In this document: positions 1 to 6,939 of the stretch, in pieces | Layout: the number at the start of each line of letters is the position of its first letter | How positions within the stretch are numbered: position 1 is the stretch's first letter | Assembly (NCBI RefSeq): GCF_001186125.1 | Contig: NW_014040193.1 | Span: 25,136 to 51,456 of the forward strand | DNA: 26,321 bases | Direction of reading: 5' to 3' | Source of the DNA: Sphaeroforma arctica JP610 | Taxonomy: Eukaryota; Opisthokonta; Ichthyosporea; Ichthyophonida | Position numbers and translations under genes: made by a program | The notes under the pieces: generated by a model | The model's input: only the letters and a program-made list of their open reading frames with translations | The model's database searches: none | Told to the model about the DNA's origin: nothing

Positions 1-500
1 AATTTAGGTACAATGAGCGCCTTACATTGGTTGTATTTTCCGTCTCTTGGAGACCGTTAACAAAATCGCAGATCTCGACAGTATTTGCTGGACAGGGGTC
101 CAGTCCGCTCTAGGTGTGTAGATTACTTGGTCGTATGGTTTATGAGGGTCATTAAGTATGATATGTTCGACCAATTGGAGTGTGGAATTGAAGTTTTTAT
201 AAAAGACTTGAGCAGCTGTTATACCGAGGCCGGTTGTCCAATTGTCGTAGCTAGAGCCGTCTTCAGTAGGTATGGCTTTTCTCAGCCGACTCTGGGACAT
301 AATAAGTTGTTAGAGTGTAATGTAGTATACTTTAAATCGAGTATAAAGGTATTTATTTCTGACCTCACCTTTGGTTTTATACCTAAGGTATTTGTGGTAT
401 TGTTCAGCCGCTTGGGCTGGCCAGGGTAAAACCTCATATAGTCAGTACGAAAAACCTCATGCATATTACATTAACACTTTGATTCTATTCTATTTCGACT
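1..500. other. Unassigned left-edge region
   Basis: Open frames exist on both strands. The minus frame 22-300 reads somewhat protein-like, with charged, aromatic and proline residues spread evenly. The overlapping plus frame 85-429 is Cys/Val/Phe-rich and looks like its shadow. I recognise neither, see no splice sites that would fix a gene model, and the region is cut by the window edge. It may be more decayed mobile DNA, because its right third is repeated near 5 kb. Confidence 0.3.
320..480. repeat. Dispersed repeat, copy 1
   Basis: This stretch aligns in the same orientation with about 4975-5110. The best block is cttgggctggccagggtaaa against cttgggttggccagggtaaa, followed by matching segments around cctcat, cagta and aaacct. 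Identity by eye is roughly 70-75 percent. The second copy lies in a non-coding gap of the THAP transposon, so this is probably an old dispersed repeat family and not part of a gene. Confidence 0.6.
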
Positions 501-501
501 T

Positions 502-873
502 CTACAAGTCAATCTCATCCAGATCACATGACTTTCTGCACACTTTGTGACTCACATAGGGACGCAGTTGTTTTTTTTAGAATGTTGCGGATAACAAACT
601 TAATTAAATCTCGGGAGTCGGCTAAGAAACATAAGCTTTCGAGAGTGAACCAACTCTGATATTTTTTTACAAACCCAAGAGGGTTTCTTGCTGTAAAATT
701 TGGCCTGATCTGTAGTCTCTCGGAGTTGATTAAGTTTCTGAGCCGACTCGAGAGTAGAGTAAGTTTGATCCGCAACAATTTAAAAATAGCTGCGTTCCTA
801 TGTGAGTCACAACCTATGCGGAAAGGCATCATGTGATCAGCGTGAGATTAACTTGCAGAGAAGTCGAAAACAT
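502..873. repeat. Long imperfect palindrome (foldback/MITE-like)
   Basis: The left arm (about 502-625) and the right arm (about 738-873) are reverse complements with small gaps. Matching blocks include ttcgacttct, gatcacatga, tgtgactcacatagg, acgcag, ttgcggat and gagtcggct. The centre carries a smaller hairpin (aaaccc-aaga-gggttt). There is no convincing ORF; the open minus frame 524-832 is a by-product. The structure fits a foldback element or MITE with long terminal inverted repeats. Target-site duplications are not clear. Confidence 0.7.
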
Positions 874-1305
874 CGTACTAAACTGATCAGAATTAATACG
901 CGAGTCTAATTTGTAAACCCCTGTTGCGATGAGAGTAAGAATTGAGATTAAGACCTTCAGTCGGTCTAAAATATCAAAATCAAACGAGATAACACATTGG
1001 TTTTTATTTATATTTGAATAATTTATTACAAGTTCCTTTTCCAATACTTCCAAAATGTTCTAAATTTACTTTGATGGCTCCAATGGCCTATGTAATTAGT
1101 ATGACTCACTACCTTGGATCCTATTTGAGACATTCGTAGATGTAGGATATCATAGCCTCGTAAATAGAACAAGTCTGACATCATATATTTGGCATACTAA
1201 TTTTGGAGACAAGCAAAAGTGATGACGACAAAAACAATGATTTTTATGGTCCTATCTGAGTACAGATCTGACCCAAGCACACACACAAAACACTAGCTGA
1301 CACTA
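874..1305. other. AT-rich spacer
   Basis: No coding frame or repeat stands out. On the minus strand an aataaa (complement near 1307-1312) lies just downstream of the last coding-like segment of the THAP transposon and could be its old polyadenylation signal. Confidence 0.35.
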
Positions 1306-1325
1306 CTTTATTATATACACTACGC

Positions 1326-1670
1326 TGTTTCTATGTCCTCTTCCTCTCGAATGGCTGCCAGAAGTACATCATTCTGTTGTAGGGCCATTGGGTTCAGAAG
1401 AGTTCTTCTAATACGTTCAACCATCTCCACTTTGGTGCCTTGCGCGACGTCAAGTAGATCACTAATCTTGCTTGCCTCATCGGTATTCCTCCCAAGTATG
1501 CTTCCGATACCGTGACTTTGTAAGTCTTTAAGTAGTAGACATCGTTTGCAAAGATTATAAATGTCGCCCCCAATGGCGCATTCGCACTTCGCAGAATGTC
1601 ATTGCACTTTTTCGAAGTCCACTTACCCGAGTTGTCAATGGCATGCGTTGAATGTTCAGTGCTGATCAAC
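1326..1670 (-). pseudogene. Coding-like tail downstream of the transposase
   Basis: Two overlapping minus frames look protein-like. One has HAIDNSGKWTSKKCNDILRS (1570-1660). The other has CECAIGGDIYNLCKRCLLLK followed by VAQGTKVEMVERIRRTLLN and an acidic end with a stop near 1327. The four cysteines in the second frame could be a small zinc-binding tail. It is probably the 3' end of the transposase gene after a frameshift or a lost intron (a gtaagt lies near 1630). I do not recognise it as a separate gene. Confidence 0.35.
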
Positions 1671-2260
1671 GATGTTGGTTGTCCTTTCTTTTTTGTTGGT
1701 CTTAACCATACTCAACGTTACGATAGTTGCCGCGCTCTTTATATTTAATACCAGTGACATGTTATTACATACGATGTTGTACAGCGTATTTAGAAGGTGG
1801 GGTACAATGGTGAGACTCCTGTCCTTGCTGCATGTAGTGCACAACTGTTTCAGTGATTGAAGTGCTCCACAAGTATCTACTCTATGTGAAATAAGTACGC
1901 GAATGACTCCGAGACCGACCCTGCTTGCGCTAGTAGATTCGTTAAATTGCTTCAGTAGAACTTTGCTGTTGATAATACACTCAACAATATCGAGTAATAA
2001 ACCTGTCATAACAACTACTGAGCGCAAAGGCCATGTCAAGCCCTTTCTGTCAGGTTGAGCTCTCAATGCACAAGAGTATTCAGCAAGAATTTGCTCATCT
2101 TCCTCGAGTCCTTTACCCATGCTCGCAACATTTTGGCAATCATCGCAACCAACGGGAAAATTGTTGAACAATTTGTACACAGCATACCCGGCAATATATG
2201 GAAGCGTCTTATCCTGTGTTGATATAACAGCCAACCTACTTCCGTAGTTCTGTAAGTGAA
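1656..2260 (-). pseudogene. THAP transposase, C-terminal region
   Basis: This is the longest clean minus frame of the element. It shows LPYIAGYAVYKLFNNF and CDDCQNVAS, corresponding to the 'yvaGyv.rkl...C..C...l' block of P/THAP9 transposases. Then come KGLTWPLRSVVVMTG (the 'GGL..PS' block) and a Cys-containing helical tail with VDTCGALQSLKQLCTTC. The frame ends at 1656. Upstream (2236-2430) the coding switches to another frame, so a frameshift or lost intron lies near 2240-2260. Confidence 0.65.
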
Positions 2261-3110
2261 TCCCAACGCCTTTGTAGTAGTTTTGCTTGTGTGCTCTCCA
2301 GCTCGTCCGTTTGTGCCTGCAAACCCTCAAATAGTAGTTTAAACAGTTCCCTGTTGTGACTTTGGTCGTCGTTTCTACATGTATCATACATTGCCCGTAT
2401 GAGGAGAGTCCTTTGTGAGTACAAATATGCAATTATATCTAAGCGGCGATTGCCGCCAGCCATTGCTCTTGCAACAAAAAAACTCATTTCAATAGGATCA
2501 TTATTAATCCTACCTGGCAAAAAAATATAACATATGTAATTCACCTAGCATATATCGTATAGATTTCACTGGACCACGAAGTGTATGCGACAAGGTAAAG
2601 AAGATTTCAGGAGTTAACCCCATCCTTCAATGGTTTCCGTCTTCGACGATCTAGAGTTGTAGCATCAGTCTCACTTACACCTTCGATTTTGCTTGCAGAT
2701 CCTCCTAGTTCACCGCTGGTCGAATCCATTTCATTGTCAGGTATGAATTTATCATCACTAGTGTTCCGATACCGTTACATATTCCAGCAATATTTAGTCC
2801 TAGAAGTTCATTGATCATAGTGTTCATATCGGCAGCCTGTATAATTTAATCAATAGCACAAAACAATATTGTGTAAGAATACTGTACATACATAAGCCTA
2901 AATCAATCACCTAAAACACAACGCTTTGCTTAATACATACCTCGTCAAAGCTCTCGCCAGTACCACTGTTGTATCTTCGGCTGTATCCTCATCTGCCTCG
3001 TTGCCATGATCATTATTGAAATTGTTATCACGGTCTATTACAAGCTCGATGGGGTCATACAAACCAGCGTACCATAGTTGTAACCAGGAGGCGATCTCTT
3101 CTGCCTCGTG
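2236..3110 (-). pseudogene. THAP transposase, segment carrying the catalytic Glu
   Basis: From 3110 downward the minus strand gives AGLYDPIELVIDRDNN and a run of acidic residues. A possible intron follows (donor gtatgt near 2942, acceptor atacag near 2841). Then come MNTMINELLGLNIAGICNG, a Ser/Asp-rich stretch ending in DRRRRKPLKDG, LTPEIFFTLSHTLRGPVKS, and finally FLPGRINNDPIEMSFFVARA. The last block matches the family's 'R.nqDplE..Fs..R..gG' signature; its Glu (2488-2490) is the usual third acidic catalytic residue. At least two frame changes are visible. Decayed but unmistakable in order. Confidence 0.6.
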
Positions 3111-3226
3111 TAGGGATAATATTATTTATTTCAAAAATGGCAAGTATGTATGATACAATGTATGAACATATGGAATGGCTCTCATAGTCGCTGTAGGGGT
3201 TCAGGAAAAATTGATGGGAAGAAGTG
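3111..3226. repeat. Left inverted terminus (116 bp)
   Basis: Starts tagggataatattattt and ends gggaagaagtg. It is the reverse complement of 4277-4392 with only four differences seen by eye (about 97 percent identity). Confidence 0.9.
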
Positions 3227-3350
3227 ATCAGTAAATTCCCGTTTGAAGCTTGGGCCAAGTGAGTCGACGATGGAAGATATGTACTGAGTCAATTCGGGCC
3301 GGTGTTGACAAAATACTGTTACTATCGAATCGAAAGTGGTGGGCCGCCCG

Positions 3351-4103
3351 ATGCCGGACAAAACTCTTCATGAAATGGATGACATAACTTCGGTATGGCT
3401 CTTCTTCAGAGCAATTTTCCCTAACGGCAAGCCCCCATCCCAATCAGTATTTGAAAAATACTGGCATGCCCAACCAGCCCTCAATCGCCACCACTTTCTC
3501 TGGTATCTTCCGTCTAAATCGGTATCTCAACCAAATCGCCGCGGAAGCTCCACCAGTTTTATCCGCTTTTGTGTTCCTAGCGACTCTGTCGCCCAGGTGA
3601 AACGACATGCAGCCCTTACGTGGAAATGGCAGCTTGATGAAAACATCGACCCCCGCTCCCAACAACATCCCAACGCTACGAAAGCAGCTTTAATTCACTA
3701 TCTCCGCACCAAGCGGGAGGCCAGCTGCACACATGAACGAGCGCCAAAAATTCTTGCCCGCAGCATGGATGCACTACTGAGCCCACTTGTCAACTCCACT
3801 AACGCAGACATCCTCCAATCTACCACGGACCGTCTCCAGAAGGCTTACCAAGCAAAGCATGATAAAAACTTCTTCTCACTTAACCCGCGAATCCCGGTAA
3901 ACGCTAAAGAATCAGCGCGTGCGGAACCCGGACGACTTCATATACCAACGGTCCCCCCGAGACAATCATCCGACACGATGGATAGCAATACGCAGCCTCA
4001 GCTATCCACGACGGACTCTTCGACGACAGGCAATGATGTAGAAATGGCTGACATCGTCAAAGAGGAGAGCCCAGTAGTATTGACCGATGATGAACAATGT
4101 TAG
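3351..4103 (+). CDS. LINE ORF1-like protein
   Basis: About 250 codons without a break. I take the ATG at 3351 (MPDKTLHEMDDITSVWLFF); the frame is open further upstream through GTG codons. The N-terminal half is rich in Trp, His, Phe and basic residues (SVFEKYWHAQPALNRHHF). The middle is helical (ADILQSTTDRLQKAYQAKHD). The tail is Ser/Thr-rich and ends acidic (VVLTDDEQC). No CCHC knuckles are visible. The role as a nucleic-acid-binding ORF1 is inferred from its position directly before an endonuclease-type ORF2. Base composition is higher in GC than its neighbours. Confidence 0.6.
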   Translation: MPDKTLHEMDDITSVWLFFRAIFPNGKPPSQSVFEKYWHAQPALNRHHFLWYLPSKSVSQPNRRGSSTSFIRFCVPSDSVAQVKRHAALTWKWQLDENIDPRSQQHPNATKAALIHYLRTKREASCTHERAPKILARSMDALLSPLVNSTNADILQSTTDRLQKAYQAKHDKNFFSLNPRIPVNAKESARAEPGRLHIPTVPPRQSSDTMDSNTQPQLSTTDSSTTGNDVEMADIVKEESPVVLTDDEQC

Positions 4104-4321
4104 GCCCAATGAGGATGACGCTCTTCAACCCACAAGGACTCAACATGGACAACGCAGCACATACAGATAAGTGTTTGAACGTTATATCGATTTTAAGTCA
4201 GGTTGATGTTATGTGTGTGGTTGAAACCTGGCATAACACCACATTTCGTAATCATATACGCTCGAACACACACGACCACTTCTTCCCATCAATCTTTCCT
4301 GAACCACTACAGCGACTATGA
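4097..4321 (+). CDS. LINE ORF2, endonuclease start (truncated)
   Basis: Seventy-four codons beginning MLGPMRMTLFNPQGLNMDN, then VISILSQVDVMCVVETWHN. The 'l.fNpqGL.....K...v..il...d..cvvETW' pattern is that of the N-terminal apurinic/apyrimidinic endonuclease domain of LINE ORF2, with the Asn and the ETW Glu as active-site candidates. The ATG overlaps the stop of ORF1 in the sequence ATGTTAG, an arrangement compatible with termination-reinitiation. The frame stops inside the right inverted terminus; the rest of the endonuclease and the reverse transcriptase are missing. Confidence 0.6.
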   Translation: MLGPMRMTLFNPQGLNMDNAAHTDKCLNVISILSQVDVMCVVETWHNTTFRNHIRSNTHDHFFPSIFPEPLQRL

Positions 4322-4392
4322 GAGCCATACCATATGTTCCTACATTGTATCATACATACTTGCCATTTTTGAAATAAATAATATTATCCCTA
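4277..4392. repeat. Right inverted terminus (116 bp)
   Basis: Starts cacttcttcccatcaatc and ends aataatattatcccta; inverted partner of 3111-3226. ORF2 runs into this copy and stops inside it (4321). Confidence 0.9.
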
Positions 4393-4750
4393 TCGAATGT
4401 TCCATATATTCGCTTGCTGACCTACTAAGTAGAGTACCCACCTCTGTGGTACGGATCGGGTCTGCGCCGCCTCTTGTAGGCGCGGATCGTCCGGCTGTGT
4501 GAAAGGATCAACCCTGGGCAGTCGTTTGTGTTTGCTCTTTGCTATGCTTACCGTGAGGAACTGTTCGGTGATGAAGTTGATAATCATCTCCAGAAAAAGG
4601 TATGCACCACTCGCCTGTTCTCCAAATTCCCTTCGAAGGGATTACGATATGTCACTATTAAATAGTAACAGTGCCGGAGCAACTTGTTGACGATCCAAGC
4701 TGCTTGGCCATACGGTCACTCTTCTAATACGAACCGGAGCAAATACTCTG
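4393..4750 (-). pseudogene. THAP transposase, middle RNase H region
   Basis: The minus strand reads VTVWPSSLDRQQVAPALLLF, then EMIINFITEQFLT and RVDPFTQPDDPRLQEA. Family members have a 'k-M-x-V-x-x-A-x-x-l-f-S' helix, then a segment on a small companion helix, then a 'kp..Py..pdD.RL' stretch, in this order. A frame change lies between the first two blocks near 4640. The coding trace ends at the LINE insertion (4392) and plausibly resumes at 3110 with LHEAEEIASWLQLWYAGLYD. Confidence 0.55.
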
Positions 4751-5352
4751 TCTTTCATATACGTTTCCACTGTATATCGTATATCCCACCTAGTAGGTGA
4801 TAACCGGCTGAGAGTGTCATATCCGGATACTTGAAATTGTGACCTTTTCTAATGAGGTTATTTCTTACATATTTGATTAAGTGGATTAAACAGTATAGGG
4901 GGAATACCTGTGTTAGCGTGGGATGTGGAGGACTACTAGTAAAGTGCTAGTGTATCTAAAGTATGGTGCATTCGAATGAATTTATTTATAATCCCACTCT
5001 CAGTTATATACTGATGGTGTTTGTACTAGTGTTCAACCACTTGGGTTGGCCAGGGTAAAAACTCATATGATCAGTATGAGAAACCTTATGCAGAACACTT
5101 TAGCACTCGGATATATTTTCTAGAAATAAATATATCATATTCTCTGTTACTACACTCAGTCTCGGACCTCGGCTCTCGGCTAGCCGGTGGCCCGTATTCT
5201 ATAAATAGAATAATATGAGAAAAAGTCTTAAATTACTCTTACGTTCTCTCGGGCTGACCCACCTATACTTATATTAATTTGAGAACAAGTCCCAAATTAC
5301 TCTCGGGCTGACGACGTAAAACGTTATTAACGTATATAGAAATACGTTTTCT
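4750..5352. other. Non-coding gap within the transposon, holding repeats
   Basis: Transposase coding traces are absent here. The stretch contains copy 2 of the dispersed repeat (4975-5110). It also has a pair of similar blocks at about 5217-5258 and 5278-5312, each with gagaa.aagtc..aaattactc and ctctcgggctgac, and a cluster of short palindromes around aaaacgttattaacgt...acgtttt (5315-5352). It may be an insertion into the transposon or a remnant of a large intron. Confidence 0.5.
4975..5110. repeat. Dispersed repeat, copy 2
   Basis: Same-orientation partner of 320-480, best in the block cttgggttggccagggtaaa and the following 50 bases. Similarity fades at both ends. Confidence 0.6.
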
Positions 5353-5850
5353 ACTGTAGTCTCTCAACCTGCTGACCATTTATCTCAACACTGCTAGGTA
5401 AAGACTGCTGGGGTAGCACCAATCTATGTCCTGGCGGTTCTGGGCTTGTGTTCTGAAGTAGCAGCATTTGACAAGCTTTCCTGTTCACCGCGCTACCATC
5501 AAAGAGGATCAGACAAACAATAGCTTCTGTTTCTTGTGCCTTTGCATTAGTGATAGATGTATATCCGAATAGTTGCTCACCCGTCTGTTTTGATACAGGC
5601 CTCGACATTAGGTTGAGGGATAGCTTTTGACCGCTAACTGGTGTTAGTAAAAATGTTTAAATGTGGTTTGCTATCACTTCATGGTTGTTGTGCGCAGGTC
5701 TAAAGAACCGCGTCTTGTTTGTAAATGTATTTGTCGGTCGAATGTTGATCTCGTCGATATGTATCTTATACACCGAGTCGCGTATCAACGCCGTTCTATC
5801 CTTCACTACACATAGTGTATTAGGCATTATTCCTTCATTCTTTGCCTTAA
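5351..5850 (-). pseudogene. THAP transposase, start of the RNase H-like domain
   Basis: One minus-strand segment (about 5670-5840) contains SVYKIHIDEINIRPTNTF. This resembles the first RNase H strand of P-type transposases, where the Asp of the iDE motif (here 5753-5755) is catalytic. A second frame (5351-5640) contains GEQLFGYTSITNAKAQETEA and VCLILFDGSAVNRKACQMLL, fitting the following strands. The two are separated by a short AT-rich stretch that may be an old intron. A stop at 5351 ends the coding trace before an inserted or intronic gap (4750-5350). Confidence 0.5.
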
Positions 5851-6008
5851 ATGCTGTGGAGTTTGATATTTGATAGTGCTATCACTTACACACGTTTGCA
5901 CTATGAATGAAAGCACAGCTGTATGTGCTGATAGAAACCTGCCCTATTTCTACCAGTAGCACTCTCCAATAGATGCTGTGCTCGCTTCAGTAGTACCTGA
6001 CATACTGA

Positions 6009-6660
6009 TTACCAAGTATGTATTGGTTCGGTGCAGGGTACCAACACATCTGTCGTGTCTTCTACGTGTCTCACACGCTGTACTAAGCCGCTATGTTTGC
6101 TAAATTGGTGGAGACTAGTCTCAACATAGGTAACAGATTCTACATAAGAGTGTTTCTTGTTATAATTAGTCCTTTTTACCGAACAATGGGAGGGTGTATA
6201 CACAGATATACACACAGTATTTCCGTTCACTGGGAGTGAGGTGTATTCGCTGCACTAATGGTGTAGTGGCGATCTCGGAGTGGATTGGTCTTGTAAATAA
6301 TATCGCTTACTATCTCGCTGCTCTTCTACTTACCATTGTTTATGAAGGGGTAGCGGATTTCTGTATAGATTATTGAACTCTCCAATTGCACCATTCTCCA
6401 TACTTTCTACGACTAGCGCATGCTGTAACTGCTGATCGATTTTTTTTGTAGTAATTTCTTGCCAGCGCCTATACCCTCGATACTACATAATTCGTTGTAG
6501 TCAATAAGTAACAGTTGTCGTGAGTTTTCTTTCCATACTGGTGTACCTTTGGGAGATAGGGTTTTGAGATGCATGGTCGGAGATGCACCAAGAACTGTAC
6601 ATATTTCCCCACTCTTCTTTTGAACGAGATCGTGGGATGGAAGTGCATGATGCACATACG
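6009..6660 (-). pseudogene. THAP transposase, segment after the zinc finger
   Basis: The minus strand is protein-like here: KSGEICTVLGASPTMHLKT and LLLIDYNELCSIEGIGAGKK, then, after a frame change at a run of eight A, HALVVESMENGAIGEFNNLY. A good donor (gtaagt at 6333-6328) and an acceptor ending in gtgcag at 6250 define an 84-nt intron. The frame continues with VNGNTVCISVYTPSHCSVKR through to IHTW near 6012. In this family the region links the THAP finger to the RNase H domain. I recognise no motif of its own, and the link to the transposon rests on order, strand and lack of a gap. Confidence 0.5.
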
Positions 6661-6939
6661 ATGATCACTACGAGTCCAGTACAACCTCTCAACGTCTGCG
6701 GCTGTGAGATCACCCGGCTGTGAGATCACCATCGGGTTCAAATGAACGGCAACATGCGCCTATCCAAGCTTCTCGCATCATGTTGCTAAGATCTATCTTT
6801 CGCTTTGCTATTTGTGCGGCCTTCCCCGGTCTCGCCTATTATACGCTCCATGGCGAGGGATGCGTAAGAAAGACACCTTCTTCCCCTCCCAGATATCGCC
6901 GGTTTTATTGCTGCACGTGGCAACAGCACACGCCACCAT
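6625..6939 (-). pseudogene. THAP zinc-finger domain of the transposase
   Basis: A start codon at 6939 opens with MVACAVATCSNK, giving the first Cys pair of a THAP C2CH finger (C-x4-C), followed by VSFLRIP, the usual strand after it. Further on come NMMREAWIGACCR (the helix with the conserved Trp) and RMCIMHF, giving the Cys-x2-His pair (Cys at 6652-6654, His at 6643-6645). THAP domains bind DNA and occur at the N-terminus of P-element transposase and THAP9. Two frame breaks are visible: one near 6825-6840, and one explained exactly by a 16-bp tandem duplication at 6699-6730. Without the duplicate, FEPDGDLTA runs straight into ADVERLYW. Confidence 0.7.
6699..6730. repeat. 16-bp perfect tandem duplication
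   Basis: The unit cggctgtgagatcacc occurs twice with no spacer (6699-6714 and 6715-6730). Because 16 is not a multiple of 3, it shifts the transposase frame inside the THAP domain. Confidence 0.9.

Larger units (their letters stand above)
3111..4392 (+). mobile_element. LINE-type retrotransposon fragment with inverted termini
   Basis: The segment carries an intact ORF1 (3351-4103) and the first part of an ORF2 that begins like an apurinic-type endonuclease. It is bounded by 116-bp inverted copies of one sequence. It interrupts the minus-strand THAP transposase, whose coding traces stop at 4392 and resume at 3110. It is clearly more GC-rich than its surroundings, and ORF1 has no breaks, so it is probably younger than its host element. 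Reverse transcriptase is absent, so it could not move on its own. The right copy contains aaataaataat just before its end, as a LINE 3' tail might. Target-site duplication is unclear. Confidence 0.65.
1310..6939 (-). mobile_element. Decayed P-element/THAP9-type DNA transposon
   Basis: Read on the minus strand, the window gives in order the landmarks of a P-superfamily transposase. These are a THAP C2CH zinc finger at 6640-6939, an RNase H strand with IDEINIRPT (5700-5770), a segment with LDRQQVAPALLLFNSD and PFTQPDDPRLQ (4393-4750), RINNDPIEMSFF with the presumed catalytic Glu (about 2488), and LPYIAGYAVYKLFNNF...CDDC with a following GLTWP (1656-2230). The coding is spread over several frames with plausible GT-AG introns (for example 6250-6333), so the copy is dead. 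A LINE fragment sits inside it. I could not find the terminal inverted repeats, so the outer limits are those of the coding traces. Family assignment rests on motif order and is an inference. Confidence 0.7.

Noticed and set aside
85-429. Plus-strand frame of 114 codons at the left edge
   Set aside because: Composition is odd (many Cys, Val, Phe), it overlaps a more protein-like minus frame, and its end lies in a repeat.
4495-4660. Plus-strand reading with FALCYAYREELFGDEVDNH
   Set aside because: It looks protein-like, but the opposite strand fits the P-type transposase pattern (PFTQPDDPRLQ) and is flanked by other transposase pieces on that strand.
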